NCBI GenBank assembly: GCA_051294375.1
Contig: CM119264.1
Location: forward strand, 18,569,581-18,633,580
Origin: Paraspadella gotoi
Lineage: Eukaryota; Chaetognatha
Direction: 5' to 3'
DNA: 64,000 nucleotides
The notes under the pieces were generated by a model. The model was not told where the DNA came from, did not search any database, and saw nothing but the letters and a program-made list of their open reading frames with translations. Of the stretch, positions 36,180-56,393 are shown one piece after another; position 1 is the first letter of the stretch; the number at the start of each line of letters is the position of its first letter. Made by a program: the position numbers and the translations under genes.

Positions 36180-38012
36180 GTGAGTTGTGTTTGTGATACA
36201 TTATTAAGGTATGGTAATGTAATAAGTATTTCACCGCCTGGAATAGAAAACAAAGTAATTTTCTGCACGCATTCTTTGCCCACCCAAAACGTATTTTCCT
36301 GTATGAGATGATAATACCTATCGTGCGTTAGAATTTTATGTGACTTATTTTTTAATAACAATTTTTACAAAGACTAGGATAGCGACGACGACGACGACGA
36401 AAGAAAGGGAAAAAAGCTAATTTAATTTAATGCTGTACTACATAGTGTCAGAAAATATTTCAAATTACTACTTTAAAAAATAAATATCAAATCTTTTACG
36501 TGAAATGTTTCTTTTCTTTTATGCAAAAGTATGTAATATAGTAGTTTTACAATTTAGTTACTTCAGAAAAAATAAAAAAATAACTTGGTCGCAAAATGAT
36601 AATAACAAAAAAGGATTGGAGTTTATTTACGGGAGTCATAGCTGAATTTTATCTCCCACCGCTTTCACCCCCGCAAAAAAAAAAGATATTCTCCGATTCT
36701 CTGAAATTCTGTTTATTTTTTGTATCAAATTCGATCGTTCTAAGATACATGCATACATTGCACCACTTTTAAAATTTTGGTGGCCCAAAAACTCATTGCG
36801 GTGCCAAGCGCCACCTGTAAAGAGATTCGTCTAGGGGGTTAATGACCAACTAATTCATTGGAACCCTCATATCTACTTTTTTCTTTCTCTCTACATACTA
36901 CTTTATACATGGCAAAAAAAAAAGGATTATATTATAATCTCGGATTATTCTATTCAGGTAGCAGATTTTGCGACTTAAATGACATCGATTCGGTTCCTGC
37001 TGTTTAACCTTTGGGTCGAATCCAGATTTTTTTATCTCTTCCTTTGTTCTACAAGAAAAAAAAAATCTTTGTTTACAAGTTTTTTTTAGTTTAATTTTTT
37101 GGGATTTAGAGATCGCCAAAAACCCGTTGTTATGCTTATTTTAGGTGTTGTTAGCTTAAGAAAAAGAAAGAGCGAGAAAGAGAAAAAGAAGGTGAAAGAG
37201 AGATATTGGGGTAAAAATGAAGAAATACAATCTTTTCTTTTTTATGCCTTGTTTTCAACCTAACTAAAAAAGCTTTCCTTAAAAAACCCTTTCTTAATCG
37301 ATGTCACAAAAAATACGAAATTAAGTTGAAATTATGGAATTGTAGCAGCCACCGAATACTGAAAAAATGAACAGGGCAGCCACTTTTTTATAATCTTTGG
37401 TGAGAATAACAGTTTTATAATCTTTGAGAGAGAATAATCCAGCTAAGTGACGATAACTTTGATGTAGATAATCATTTAAAAATGTAAATAAAACATCTTC
37501 AAAATATCCAGAGCAAAAATGTTAAATATAATAATATATATATATATAAAAGGTTAAATATATATATATATATACGTGACTGAAAAGCTCGCGCTATAAA
37601 CAAAATTTAAACCTATTCTAATGCATTACATAAAAACAAATTAACGAGGAGCGATATTTAGTTTTAAACTCATTCGCAAACAGTTGATTTCGAGAAAATT
37701 ATGCCTAAATCTTAAACAAACTTTCAATTATTTAGTTAAATCCTATTGAAGATAAAAACACTGACTTGATTCTAGATCTTAAAATTTTGAAATTATAACT
37801 GTAAGTAGGGACACATACATCACCACATTGGATCTTTTTGCAAAGTTAGAAGAAGTCGGTTTAAAACGCCTCAGGTCCGTGGAACCGAAAGCCAGGCTGA
37901 TGAATCCGTCTTAAAATAGTGCTAATCATGACCAGCGATATTAGCTTTGTTTTTTAAAAATATTTTTTTCAGCTTCCTTTTTAGCTTTTATTTTAATTTA
38001 CTTATTCTACCG

Positions 38013-38677
38013 AATCACAGACTCGCTGCTCGAACTTCGTCTCCTCATAAGTTTTCTCGGAAATCCGATCACAGTTCGTCGCGAGTGGATCCTGGAAAGA
38101 GCGCCGTCGTTATCGGCAACGCCGATCGTCTCGCCGGCGGCCGACATCGAACGAACGCTAATCGGCGTCGACGGCGACGTCAACGACGCCGCTTTGCCGC
38201 TCGGCGACGCCTTCGCCACGGAGACTTTCACTTCCGGCGACGGAACCAAAAGGGCGGGGCGGTGCTAGGAAGAAGAGGAAGGGAAGAAACAGAAGAAGGA
38301 GAAAGTGGAAAAGGAGAAGAGGGAAAAAAACCAAAAGGACACCCAACTGAAGACATTAAACGTCGGCTCAGGTTTTTTTTTTAAATTATCATTTTACAAA
38401 GAAATAATTGTAAAAAAAAATTCCCTCCTCTCTTGAAAAAGGAAAAGATTCCGGAAATATTCGCAAAAGTTTTGGAGAAAACCTTCAAAAAAAAGGATCA
38501 ACTCCGCCTTCGTTTCCGACGACTTCTACCGGGCAGTCGAAGCCAAGCCAGCCAAGGATTCTGAGACAGTCACATCGGCCTCTCCACCCTTTACCGCCGC
38601 CTCTTCCGCTTCCTCCACCTCCAACGAAGGGGGCGAAGTCGGTGTCCGGACTTTGCAGTGGCTCGCCGACGACCCTC
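38013..38677 (+). CDS. Middle exons of the presumed Ig-CAP gene (frame interrupted)
   Basis: Two GC3-rich coding-like stretches. The first (about 38013-38375) reads ERAPSLSATPIVSPAADIER and GDVNDAALPLGDAFATE in one frame, then a TAG, then a Lys/Glu-rich run. The codon bias supports coding with at least one frameshift. The second (about 38450-38677) reads SAFVSDDFYRAVEAKPAK, then Ser/Ala/Thr-rich sequence, then VRTLQWLADDP, ending CCT C|GTGAGT in phase 1. That phase fits the start of the Ig exon at 45407 (or 41806), giving DDPRSPFSSAFDQLVAV. No known domain is recognised. The acceptors are uncertain. Confidence 0.4.
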
Positions 38678-39419
38678 GTGAGTTCCTTGATTCGGAGAAG
38701 TTAATTTCCTTTTTCACGCTGGTTTATCTCGAGCAAGGAATCTTAGCAACTTGATAGATATCGGGACAAATCGAAGAACTTAAAACATTTTGAAATCCAG
38801 TAATTTTAGAAAGGTCAATTTAAACTAATTTTAGGATTAAAAAAAATTTTAAATGTATCTTATCAAAAGCTCAAATTATTAGCGGGTTTCTTTTTTTTCT
38901 CCTTTTTTTTTTACTAAAAAATTCTAAAAAAAAAAAATTACCAATCGCCTCTCAATTTTGATCTCTCTCTCTCTTTTTTTTCTCCCTCCCCCTCTCTCTC
39001 TCTCTCCAAATTCGAAAAAGTACTGTCTCAATTTTCCCGATTTTCTCCCCGGCATCGAATTCTGTGTGTGTGCTTTTTGTTGTTTTTTTTCTTACTTTTT
39101 TTCAAAATTTTTTTCCCTTTAATGTTTTTCCCCCTTTTCGGTTCTCACATGTCTCTTGGAACTTTGGTGAGATAATTTCTCTTAAACAAAACCCTTTTTT
39201 TTCCTTTTCGGTTTTTCTTTTAAAGTTTTTTTCTTTGGATGACTTTTCACTTGAAAAAACAAAGCAAAGTTGAAGCGAGTTGAGAATCGTTTTGTCAGAC
39301 TTTGATCACGATTTTTTTATTTGATGAGTCCAATCACCGTTGAAATGATTCTTTGTCTTCTTCATTTATGAAATGTGCAAACAGACATGAACAAAACACA
39401 TAAATATAACCATTGCTAG

Positions 39420-40034
39420 TGACATAACCGTTCAATGTAAGCAGTCCCTGAGCTTCGCGTCTGAAGCTTCGGATCAGGCTGTAACACCGTGTTACAGGCA
39501 GGTTAAGCGCGCCCGTCCTCTTAACTGCTAGGCGACCACCGGGCTAGAACCCGGACCTTTGGGTATGGAGGCGAATGACTTGCCTCCGGCACCAATGGCG
39601 CTGATGAACGGTTGGTGGATATTAGTCCACCATACATCCCCCCTCCGTAGGGAGAAGTCTGTTGCGTCTCTTTAGTGAATTGTTGTTGTTGGTGGAAAGT
39701 TCGTCACCAAGTTGAGGCATGTCGCCTGATGTGTTGTGGGCGGAAAGTGCATCGCCAGGTTGAGGCATGTCCGCCTGAAAGTGTTGTTGTTGCTGTTGTG
39801 TTCGGAAGTCGGGCTCACCAACTGAAGAGACAGTAATTATTGTTATGTCTACAGCAGTGACAGAACCGTTCAATGTAAGCAGTCCCTGAGCTTCAGATCA
39901 GGCTGTAACACCGTGTTACAGGCGGGTTAAGCGCCCCGTCCCTCTTATCTGCGAGGCGACCACCGGGCTATGACCCGACCTTGGGTTGGAGGCGCAACAA
40001 TGGCCCTGATGAACGGTTGGTGGATATTAGTCCA
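39420..40034 (-). mobile_element. Miniature LTR-like element (TRIM-like) with tRNA-like terminal repeats
   Basis: Two direct repeats, 39420-39629 and 39858-40034, bounded by TG...CA, flank a 228-base internal region. Read on the minus strand, the internal region starts near TTGGTGAGCCCGACTTCC, like the leader of Ty3/gypsy-type elements. It ends with a purine tract, GGAGGGGGGATG, just before the 3' repeat. It also contains a short Gln/Asp-rich reading frame with an internal repeat (ADMPQPGDALS / GDMPQLGDELS). Each terminal repeat contains the palindrome TGTAACAC-G-GTGTTACA (perfect in both copies), and the 39420 copy has tRNA-like A and B boxes (39591-39602, 39541-39552). The second repeat has a deletion of about 25 bases. 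No target-site duplication is evident. Confidence 0.6.
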
Positions 40035-40396
40035 TATATTCAATATTTTTTTATAAAATAAAATAAAACCAGCAATCAACTCAATTATTAGAATAATTCA
40101 AGCCTAACTCAGCCCTTGTAGTAATGAAAAAAAAATATATAGTGTTTTTAATCGTTAATGAGTTTAACAAAAGCTCAAAATTTATACTTTTCCTTAATTT
40201 TTTCAATCTTACTCCCTTTTTCCTTTTTCCCTTTATTTTTATTTTGCCTGATCTCTTGGGAGATTTTCTTTATTTCCTATCAAACAATTTTTCCAAAGCA
40301 TCAACGAAAGAGTTATAATCCAGAATAAAAAAGAGGAAAATAAAGAAATTTCAGTAAACGTGACATATTTGGATTATGAGTGAAAAAAGCGGGGAG

Positions 40397-40398
<2 letters not shown>

Positions 40399-40464
<66 letters not shown>
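40399..40464. repeat. (GA)33 microsatellite
   Basis: A pure GA array of 66 bases. The corresponding array in the duplicate copy (44158-44205) is only about 48 bases, so the two overlapping contigs differ in length here. Confidence 0.95.
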
Positions 40465-40466
<2 letters not shown>

Positions 40467-41805
40467 CAACAGATATTATCGCACGCGCTTACATAAAAGT
40501 TTAGTTATATTTTAATTACGAATTGATCATTCTGAAGAGAAAAGAAGACCTCATCAACTGTCGATGGTATAGAATCTTGTGATATGATTGACAGAATTAA
40601 TGTGAATCAGTGTGAAGGGTTGCCAATATTATAGTAATAAGTGTGGGGAAAGCCTGGAGTGAATCTGAAAGAACGAAAGTCGGAGAGCGATCGGCGGGTG
40701 AAGACTCGTTTATGATTCTCAGCTGAAAACAACGTTTGTGCGGTTCTCGTTCGGTCGGCGGCGGTGTCGGCGGCTATCGGCGCGGCGCCCGACTTTTTTT
40801 TTTCTTCATTAAAATGTTGTTCCAGCTTTTGGAGGAAAAAATTTCTAAAGGGTATTTACCGAGCGTTTCTTCTAGAGGGTCATTTAAGGCTTTACTGAGT
40901 ACTAAATATTCATTTCTGATATTTGAAGGAGAAGGACAGAATTAACATTAAAAGAAATGGAAAATGAGATTAGATAAAAATGCAAAATGTACCATGATAC
41001 ATGATAAACGCAAATAATAAATAATGGAAAATTTAGTTTTTTTAATTCTTCAAATTTTTCTTTGCGTTTTTTTTTTTTTTTTTGGTTATGGGAAAATTCA
41101 CAGAGTAGCAATTAATGATAACTTTATACCTTTTGTGTTTTTCTTTTCTTTGATTTAATTTTTCTATTTCTTAAATTCTTGACTTGCAAGTCTTTTTTCT
41201 ATGTATCTTATGTTTTCTCTAAATTTTTCTTTGGTTTTACTATGAAGTTTTTTAAAACCTTCTTTTAATCTGCTTTGAACGACGATGCAGACACTCTTAA
41301 AGTCTATAACGGGAAAGAGCATTGAGGATGGAAAAGGCTATGATAATAAGTACTAAGTTAAAGAGTACCTCTATAAAAAGGAAAGCCTCATACTTCTAAA
41401 AATTAATCTATTCTGTATCCTTATGTCTAGCTGCTTTCAAACTAAGCTTTACCCTTCATTTTGTTAACTGAACGACAATGTGAAAAAAGGCTGTTGTAAT
41501 AATAATAGCAGTATAAAATAAAATAGCAATTTAAAACGTAATATAATCACAATAGAGATAGAAAAGTACCAACCTTCTCTAAAGCTTGATCCTTTCCCGC
41601 CTCTCATTCTACTCTCTCTCGCGTCTTGCTCTCTCTCGTCTCGTCTACTCATCTCATGCTCTATCATGCTCTCTCTCTCCTCTCTCTCTCTCTCTCTCGC
41701 CTCTCTCTCTCTCTCGTTTTTTTTACTCTCGATTCTTTGAAATAAAAAAGAGAATTTGAGAGAGGAGTTCTTATGCCACTTGCCTTGCTCTAACGCCCCC
41801 TTCAG

Positions 41806-43427
41806 ATCGCCCTTCAGCTCGGCCTTCGATCAGCTGGTCGCCGTCGAACCGATAGAACGGTCGTCGCCGCCGTCACGACAGCGTCTCCTCTCTCTCGACT
41901 ACAGTATCTTGGCGAGTGGACAATAATATTGATGATATTGACTATAATTTTTTTTTTAAATATTAATTGAATTCTTTCTAAAATCAAACCTTTTCAAATT
42001 TCATATTTGAACTTAAAAAAATATTTAGTATTGTTCTTTGTTATTCCAAATCAGTTACTAATTCTAAATACATTATTAAGAAAAAATTAAGTGAATGGTA
42101 TTTATATTCGGAAATTAATTCAATTAGAATGAAACTTAAAAAACCCTTCAGGAATCCGTCTTTCCGACTAGTTTTCATCGAATGGTTAAAAAAGCACGGC
42201 CACCAAGCAACTATTTGGTTTCAAGGACCAACCTGGGTTTCGGCACGTGCCACAGTCAAGATTCGTTTCAGAGGTGGGACAAATTAACCATAAAATTCTT
42301 CCTTTTTTTTGCGTCTGGGGACTATATTTTATTCTGAATATAAAAATTTAGGACTGCAAATATTATACGTTCGCGAGGACGAAAAATGCAAGGAGGTCTT
42401 TTTTAACTTAATTTTTTCCCACCAGATGGAAGGACCGTGGCGGAGGTGATGTCTGGGGGCTCGCTTCATTTTAAACAATTGAAACAACCACGATTTCGGG
42501 ATTTACGGAGTGAAGCTTTGCTTCTCACCTCTGAGAAAATGGTACGCCGCAAGTAAAGAGAAAAGATTTTAATCAAAAACAATGTTTAAACTTTAATGAA
42601 ATGAGTTATCATTATGGTATTTTTTAAGCACCAAATCAGTTGATTGAACTCCGCTGTAATGATTAATTAGTTTACCCTTTACTTTTCAATTTAAAAAAAA
42701 AAATCGTTTTCCTCTTCCAATCATCCGGTGACAATGTAACAATTTTGGACCCTTACAGGTTTGCAACGATAAAATGATTTATGGAAAAGTAAAAATGAAA
42801 AGTAAGTTGAAATGAAACACTGCGTTTAATTTCGTGTTATCAAATCAATCATAATAAAATCAATATTTAATAAATAAATATAAGGTAAAGTCATTTCTTT
42901 CATAGATAGCGATAACGCATTGACTGAGGACGAAAAAGAAGGCTCTGGTTGAAGAACACATACGTATGGCCGCAAATTAAAAGGAAAACCCTCTGGTGAT
43001 TAAAATATAAATGTATAAATTAATAATCTTAATCAATCTAAAAAATCTATAAAAAGATGTTTTAGTTTGAAACTACGCAAATGGTTACTTAAATTGTGGC
43101 GCCACTAGAAAACCTGCCATTAATACACAGGAATGGGCCTACGACACTGAGGAGTGGGCCAAACATATTATCTCTTGCAAAGACCACGTTCTGGCCAGGG
43201 CCGAAGGGAACCTCCACCAACTATGCCATGTTAGAGTGAGTATGGCACTGCATACTATGCATGTTGTTATATCGATGGCGTGGTTTAGTAAAAAAAACTT
43301 TCAAACTTTTACGTATTCAGCGCGGAAAACCCCGCGCGAGCTTTGGACGGGTGGGCCAATCAGGGGGAACCTTGCGAGGGTCGGCGTTCTGATGGAAGCT
43401 GCAGGACAGCCGGACGGAGGCGCTTGA
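41806..43427 (+). CDS. Ig-like plus CAP exons, error-rich copy
   Basis: Equivalent to the exons at 45407-47036, starting near 41806, 42151, 42425, 42759, 42907, 43070 and 43320. Single-base insertions and deletions break the frame in most exons (for example CAACGACAGC reads CACGACAGC, and HNVW reads HTYV). Because the second copy is clean, this is better read as an unpolished overlap than as a second gene. See 45407-47036 for the product. Confidence 0.6.
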
Positions 43428-43730
43428 CTGCAACCAGTTTCAGCAACGTAATCGTGATGATAATTAATGAATGATGATTATAATGATGCAGTTGTTAGTT
43501 CGGTGTCGATGATTGTGTTTATGATGAGTCTGATTAATAATTTAATAACTTAATTAATTTAATAATTTTATAAAGAGAGGTTATTTTTTGGCAAAAATTT
43601 ATAATGATAATTTTATATTTAATATTAAAGTCAGGAGATTAATTTAGGAGCTCACTTATTACTTATTTTTAATACAAATATTTTATGTTAAAGCCCATAT
43701 AAGGCTTAATCAACTGCAATTTATTATAAA

Positions 43731-43755
43731 NNNNNNNNNNNNNNNNNNNNNNNNN
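43731..43755. other. Assembly gap (25 N) at an unmerged overlap
   Basis: 25 N between two near-identical 3.7-kb blocks. The right flank restarts inside the end of the LTR-like repeat equivalent to 39990-40034. Confidence 0.95.
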
Positions 43756-44155
43756 ACCAATGGCCGCTGATGAACGGTTGGTGGATATTAGTCCATATAT
43801 TCAATATTTTTCATAAAATAAAATAAAACCAGCAATCAACTCAATTATTAGAATAATTCAACCTAACTCAGCCCTTGTAGTAATGAAAAAAAAATATATA
43901 GTGTTTTTAATCGTTATAGTTTAACAAAAGCTCAAAATTTTATACTTTTCCTTAATTTTTTCATCTTACTCCCCTTTTTCCTTTTTCCCTTTATTTTATT
44001 ATTTGCCTGATCTCTTGGGAGATTTTCTTTATTTCCTATCAAACAATTTTTCCAAAGCATCAACGAAAGAGTTATAATCCAGAATAAAAAAGAGGAAAAT
44101 AAAGAAATTTCAGTAAACGTGACATATTTGGATTATGAGTGAAAAAAGCGGGGAG

Positions 44156-44157
<2 letters not shown>

Positions 44158-44205
<48 letters not shown>
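44158..44205. repeat. (GA)24 microsatellite
   Basis: Shorter allele-like counterpart of the array at 40399-40464. Confidence 0.9.
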
Positions 44206-44207
<2 letters not shown>

Positions 44208-45406
44208 CAACAGATTATTATCGCACGCGCTTACATAAAAGTTTTGTTATAATTTTAATTACGAAATTGATCATTCCTGAAGAGAAAAAAGCCTCAATCA
44301 CTGTCGATGGTATAGAATCTTGTGATATGATTGACAGAATTAATGTGAATCAGTGTGAAGGGTTGCCAATATTATAGTAATAAGTGTGGGGAAGCCTGGA
44401 GTGAATCTGAAAGAACGAAAGTCGGAGAGCGATCGGCGGGTGAAGACTCGTTTATGATTCTCAGCTGAAACAACGTTTGGTCGGTTCTCGGTTCGGTCGG
44501 CGGCGGTGTCGGCGCTATCGGCGGCGGCGCCCGACTTTTTTTTTTCTTCATTAAAATGTTGTTCCAGCTTTTGGAGGAAAAAAAATTTCTAAAGGGTATT
44601 TACGAGCGTTTCTTCTAGAGGGTCATTTAAGGCTTTACTGAGTACTAAATATTCATTTCTGATATTTGAAGGAGAGGACAGAATTAACATTAAAAGAAAT
44701 GGAAAATGAGATTAGATAAAAATGCAAAATGATACCATGATACATGATACCAAATAATAAATAATGGAAAATTTAGTTTTTTAATTCTTCAAATTTTTCT
44801 TTGCGTTTTTTTTTTTTTTTTGGTTAGGAAAATTCACAGAGTACAATTATGAGTACTTTATACCTTTTTGTTTTCTTTTTCTTTCGATTTTAATTTTTCT
44901 ATTTCTTTAATTCTTGACTTGCAAGTCTTTTTTTCTATGTATCTATGTTTCTCTAAATTTTTTCTTTGGTTTTACTATGAAGTTTTTTAAAACCCTTCTT
45001 TAAAAAAATCTGCCCAAAAAGTTGAAAAAAAAACGAAAATAAATTAAAAGAAAAAAATTTAAAAAATAAGAAACCGAAATAATCACGGCTCTAAAAAATA
45101 AAAAACTATTTGATCTTAGGCTTAGCGCTTTTAAAAGCTTTACCCCTTCAATTGTTACTGCGAAAATGGAAAAAAAGGCGTGATAATAAGCGTATTTAAA
45201 TTTAAAACGTATTTCCATAAATAGGAAAGCCTCTCTTTCTTTCTCTCTCTCTTTCTTTCTCTCTCTCTCGTCTCTCTCTCATCTCTCTCTCTCTCTCTTT
45301 CTCCCTCTCTCTCTCGTTTTTTTACTCTCGATTCTTTGAAATAAAAAAGAGAAATTTGAGAGAGGAGTTCTTATCCACTTAGCCCTTGCTCTAACGCCCC
45401 CTTCAG

Positions 45407-47036
45407 GATCGCCCCTTCACTCGGCCTTCGATCAGCTGGTCGCCGTCGAACCGATAGAAACGGTCGTCGCCGCCGTCAACGACAGCGTCTCCCTCTCTCT
45501 CGACTACAGTATCTTGGCGAGTGGACAATAATATTGATGATATTGACTATAATTTTTTTTTTTAAATATTAATTGAATTCTTTCTAAAATCAAACCTTTC
45601 AAATTTCAATTTGAACTTAAAAAAAATATTTAGTATTGTTCTTTGTTATTCAAAATCAGTACTAAATTCTAAATACATTATTAAGAAAAAATTAAGTGAA
45701 TGGTATTTTATATTCGGAAATTAATTCAATTAGAATGAAACTTAAAAAAACCCTTCAGGATCCGTCTTTCCGACTAGTTTTCATCGAATGGTTTAAAAAG
45801 CACGGGCCCACCAAGCACTATTTGGTTTCAAGGACCAACCTGGGTTTCGGCACCGTGCCACAGTCAAGATTCGTTCAGAGGTGGGACAAATTAACCATAA
45901 AATTCTTCCTTTTTTTTTGCGTCTGGGGACTATATTTTTATTCTGAATATAAAAATTTAGACTGCAATATTATACGTTCGCGAGGACGAAAAATGCAAGG
46001 AGTCTTTTTAACTTAATTTTTTCCCACCAGATGGAAGGACCGTGCGGAGGTGATGTCTGGGGGCTCGCTTCATTTTAAACAATTGAACAACCACGATTTC
46101 GGGATTTACGGAGTGAAGCTTTGCTTCTCACCTCTGAGAAAATGGTACCCGCAAGTAAGAGAAAAGATTTTAATCAAAAACAATGTTTAAACTTTAATGA
46201 AATGATTATCATTATGGTAATTTTTTAACACCAAATCAGTTGATTGAACTCCGCTGTATGATTAATTAGTTTACCCTTTACTTTTCAATTTAAAAAAAAA
46301 ATCGTTTTCCTCTTCCAATCATCCGGTGACAATGTAACAATTTTGGACCCTTACAGGTTTGCAACGATAAAATGATTTATGGAAAAGTAAAAATGAAAAG
46401 TAAGTTGAATGAACACTGCGTTTAATTTCGTGTTATCAATCAATCATAATAAAATCAATATTTAATAAATAAATATAAAGGTAAATCATTTCTTTCATAG
46501 ATAGCGATAACGCATTGACTGAGGACGAAAAAGAAGCTCTGGTTGAAGAACACAACGTATGGCGCAAATTAAAAGGAAAACCCCCTCTGGTGATTAAAAT
46601 ATAAATGTATAAATTATAATCTTAATCAATCTAAAAAAATCTATAAAAAGATGTTTTAGTTTGAAACTACGCAAATGGTTACTTAAATTGTGGCCCACTA
46701 GAAAACCTGCCATTAATACACAGGAATGGGCCTACGACACTGAGGAGTGGGCCAAACATATTATCTCTTGCAAAGACACGTTCTGGCCAGGGCCGAAGGG
46801 AACCTCCACCAACTATGCCCATGTTAGAGTGAGTATGCACTGCATACTATGCAGTGTTGTTATATCGATGGCGTGGTTTAGTAAAAAAAACTTTCAAACT
46901 TTTACGTATTCAGCGCGGAAAACCCGCGGCAGCTTTGGACGGGTGGGCCAATCAGGGGGAACCTTGCGAGGGTCGGCGTTCTGATGGAAGCTGCAGGACA
47001 CCGGACGGAGGCGCTGACTGCAACCAGTTCAGCAAC
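45407..47036 (+). CDS. Ig-like domain fused to a CAP (CRISP/SCP) domain
   Basis: Exons: 45407-about 45520, 45759-45880, 46031-46154, 46357-46399, 46501-46589, 46660-46828 and 46914-47036. The first three give an Ig V-set-like fold: DSVSLSLDYSIL (B strand), FIEWFKKHG (C strand with Trp) and NNHDFGIYGVKLCF (the D-x-G-x-Y motif). The fifth to seventh give a CAP domain: LTEDEKEALVEEHNVWRKL, PAINTQEWAYDTEEWAKHI and ALDGWANQGEPC. HN..R and the EW/W motif are typical CAP signatures. CAP proteins are extracellular, with varied roles in reproduction, immunity and matrix. The donor after the first exon is non-canonical or uses a GC-AG intron (TTG|GCGAGT). The exon 46501-46589 has a C-homopolymer ambiguity. 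The expected CAP C-terminus (HFTQ..W) is not found downstream, so the gene is incomplete here. Signal sequence and N-terminus may be the exon at 35715. Confidence 0.7.
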
Positions 47037-55614
<8,578 letters not shown>

Positions 55615-56095
55615 AGAGGGGTGATGACTGATGAGTTTCGACTTTGACATCGTTGGAGGGTTGAGACTCCTCTCTTAGGATTAGGCATTATCGATCGAAG
55701 CAACAGGGACTTCGTAACATATTTCGGACGTCATCATTACGTTCAACATTCCTTAACAAAATTACCATCTGTATTTTACTATAAAGGTTTTACGTATATG
55801 TACCAAATCCTCTGATCTGACGAAGATGCACAAACGTTTCTGGTATCCATGTTGTGCGTATTTCGACTGTCTAATTTCTACTTCTGTGTTCATAATTTCT
55901 CGCTAGATTGTGAAATCACCTCAAATATAACAGAATCACCAGACTTACAATTTTTTTATCTTCGAAATTTTGTAGTAGAAAGGATACATTCATTTTTAAG
56001 GGAAGAAAAAAGTTGAATAATCGTTTAAATTTATGTTTGATCGTTATGTATTGTCGTCGAATTGACTTAATTTAAATTTTTTTAAAATTTTTATT

Positions 56096-56393
56096 ATGAG
56101 GAAGATGAGCTCTCCGATTGCAGTTTGAACGGCGTTATTAGCTGGATCGTAAGATATTACTCTATAAATATTTCCATCTTCCGCAGATTATGAACGACGA
56201 CGTGGCGGGTCTGGCGTGCGCTGCCAAAAAGTGTCCCGCGGGCCGGAAGTTGCTCTGTCTCTACGCCGACAGAGCGCTGCTCGATCTTGCGCGTCAACGC
56301 AGACGGAGCAAGCGCAGACGCCGAAGCCTCGATCTTATAGACTTCTCGCGCTTTCAGTTGGTTGGCTGGATGAAGACGGGAGAGTTAGAGTAA
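56096..56393 (+). CDS. C-terminal exons of an unrecognised small protein
   Basis: A GC-rich coding-like stretch with stop TAA at 56391-56393. The main exon (56188-56393) follows TCTTCCGCAG and encodes IMNDDVAGLACAAKKCPAGR, then LLCLYADRALLDLARQ, then an Arg/Lys-rich run (RRRSKRRRRS, nuclear-localisation-like). An upstream exon (about 56100-56148: EEDELSDCSLNGVISWI) joins in frame across an intron of only about 39 bases (GTAAGA...CGCAG). If that is too short to splice, the ATG at 56190 could start a 67-residue product. I recognise no family. Third positions are GC-rich, which supports coding. Confidence 0.4.

Larger units (their letters stand above)
39990..43730. repeat. Left copy of a 3.7-kb duplicated block
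   Basis: Nearly identical to 43756-47310, in the same order and orientation, with scattered one-base indels. It abuts the 25-N gap at 43731. It includes intron DNA, a GC-rich block (about 40690-40790) and the Ig-CAP exons. Confidence 0.9.

Noticed and set aside
40690-40800. Gly/Arg-rich coding exon (also 44430-44540)
   Set aside because: The GC-rich block is open only briefly and has no agreeing splice phase with the Ig exons. It may be regulatory or untranslated.
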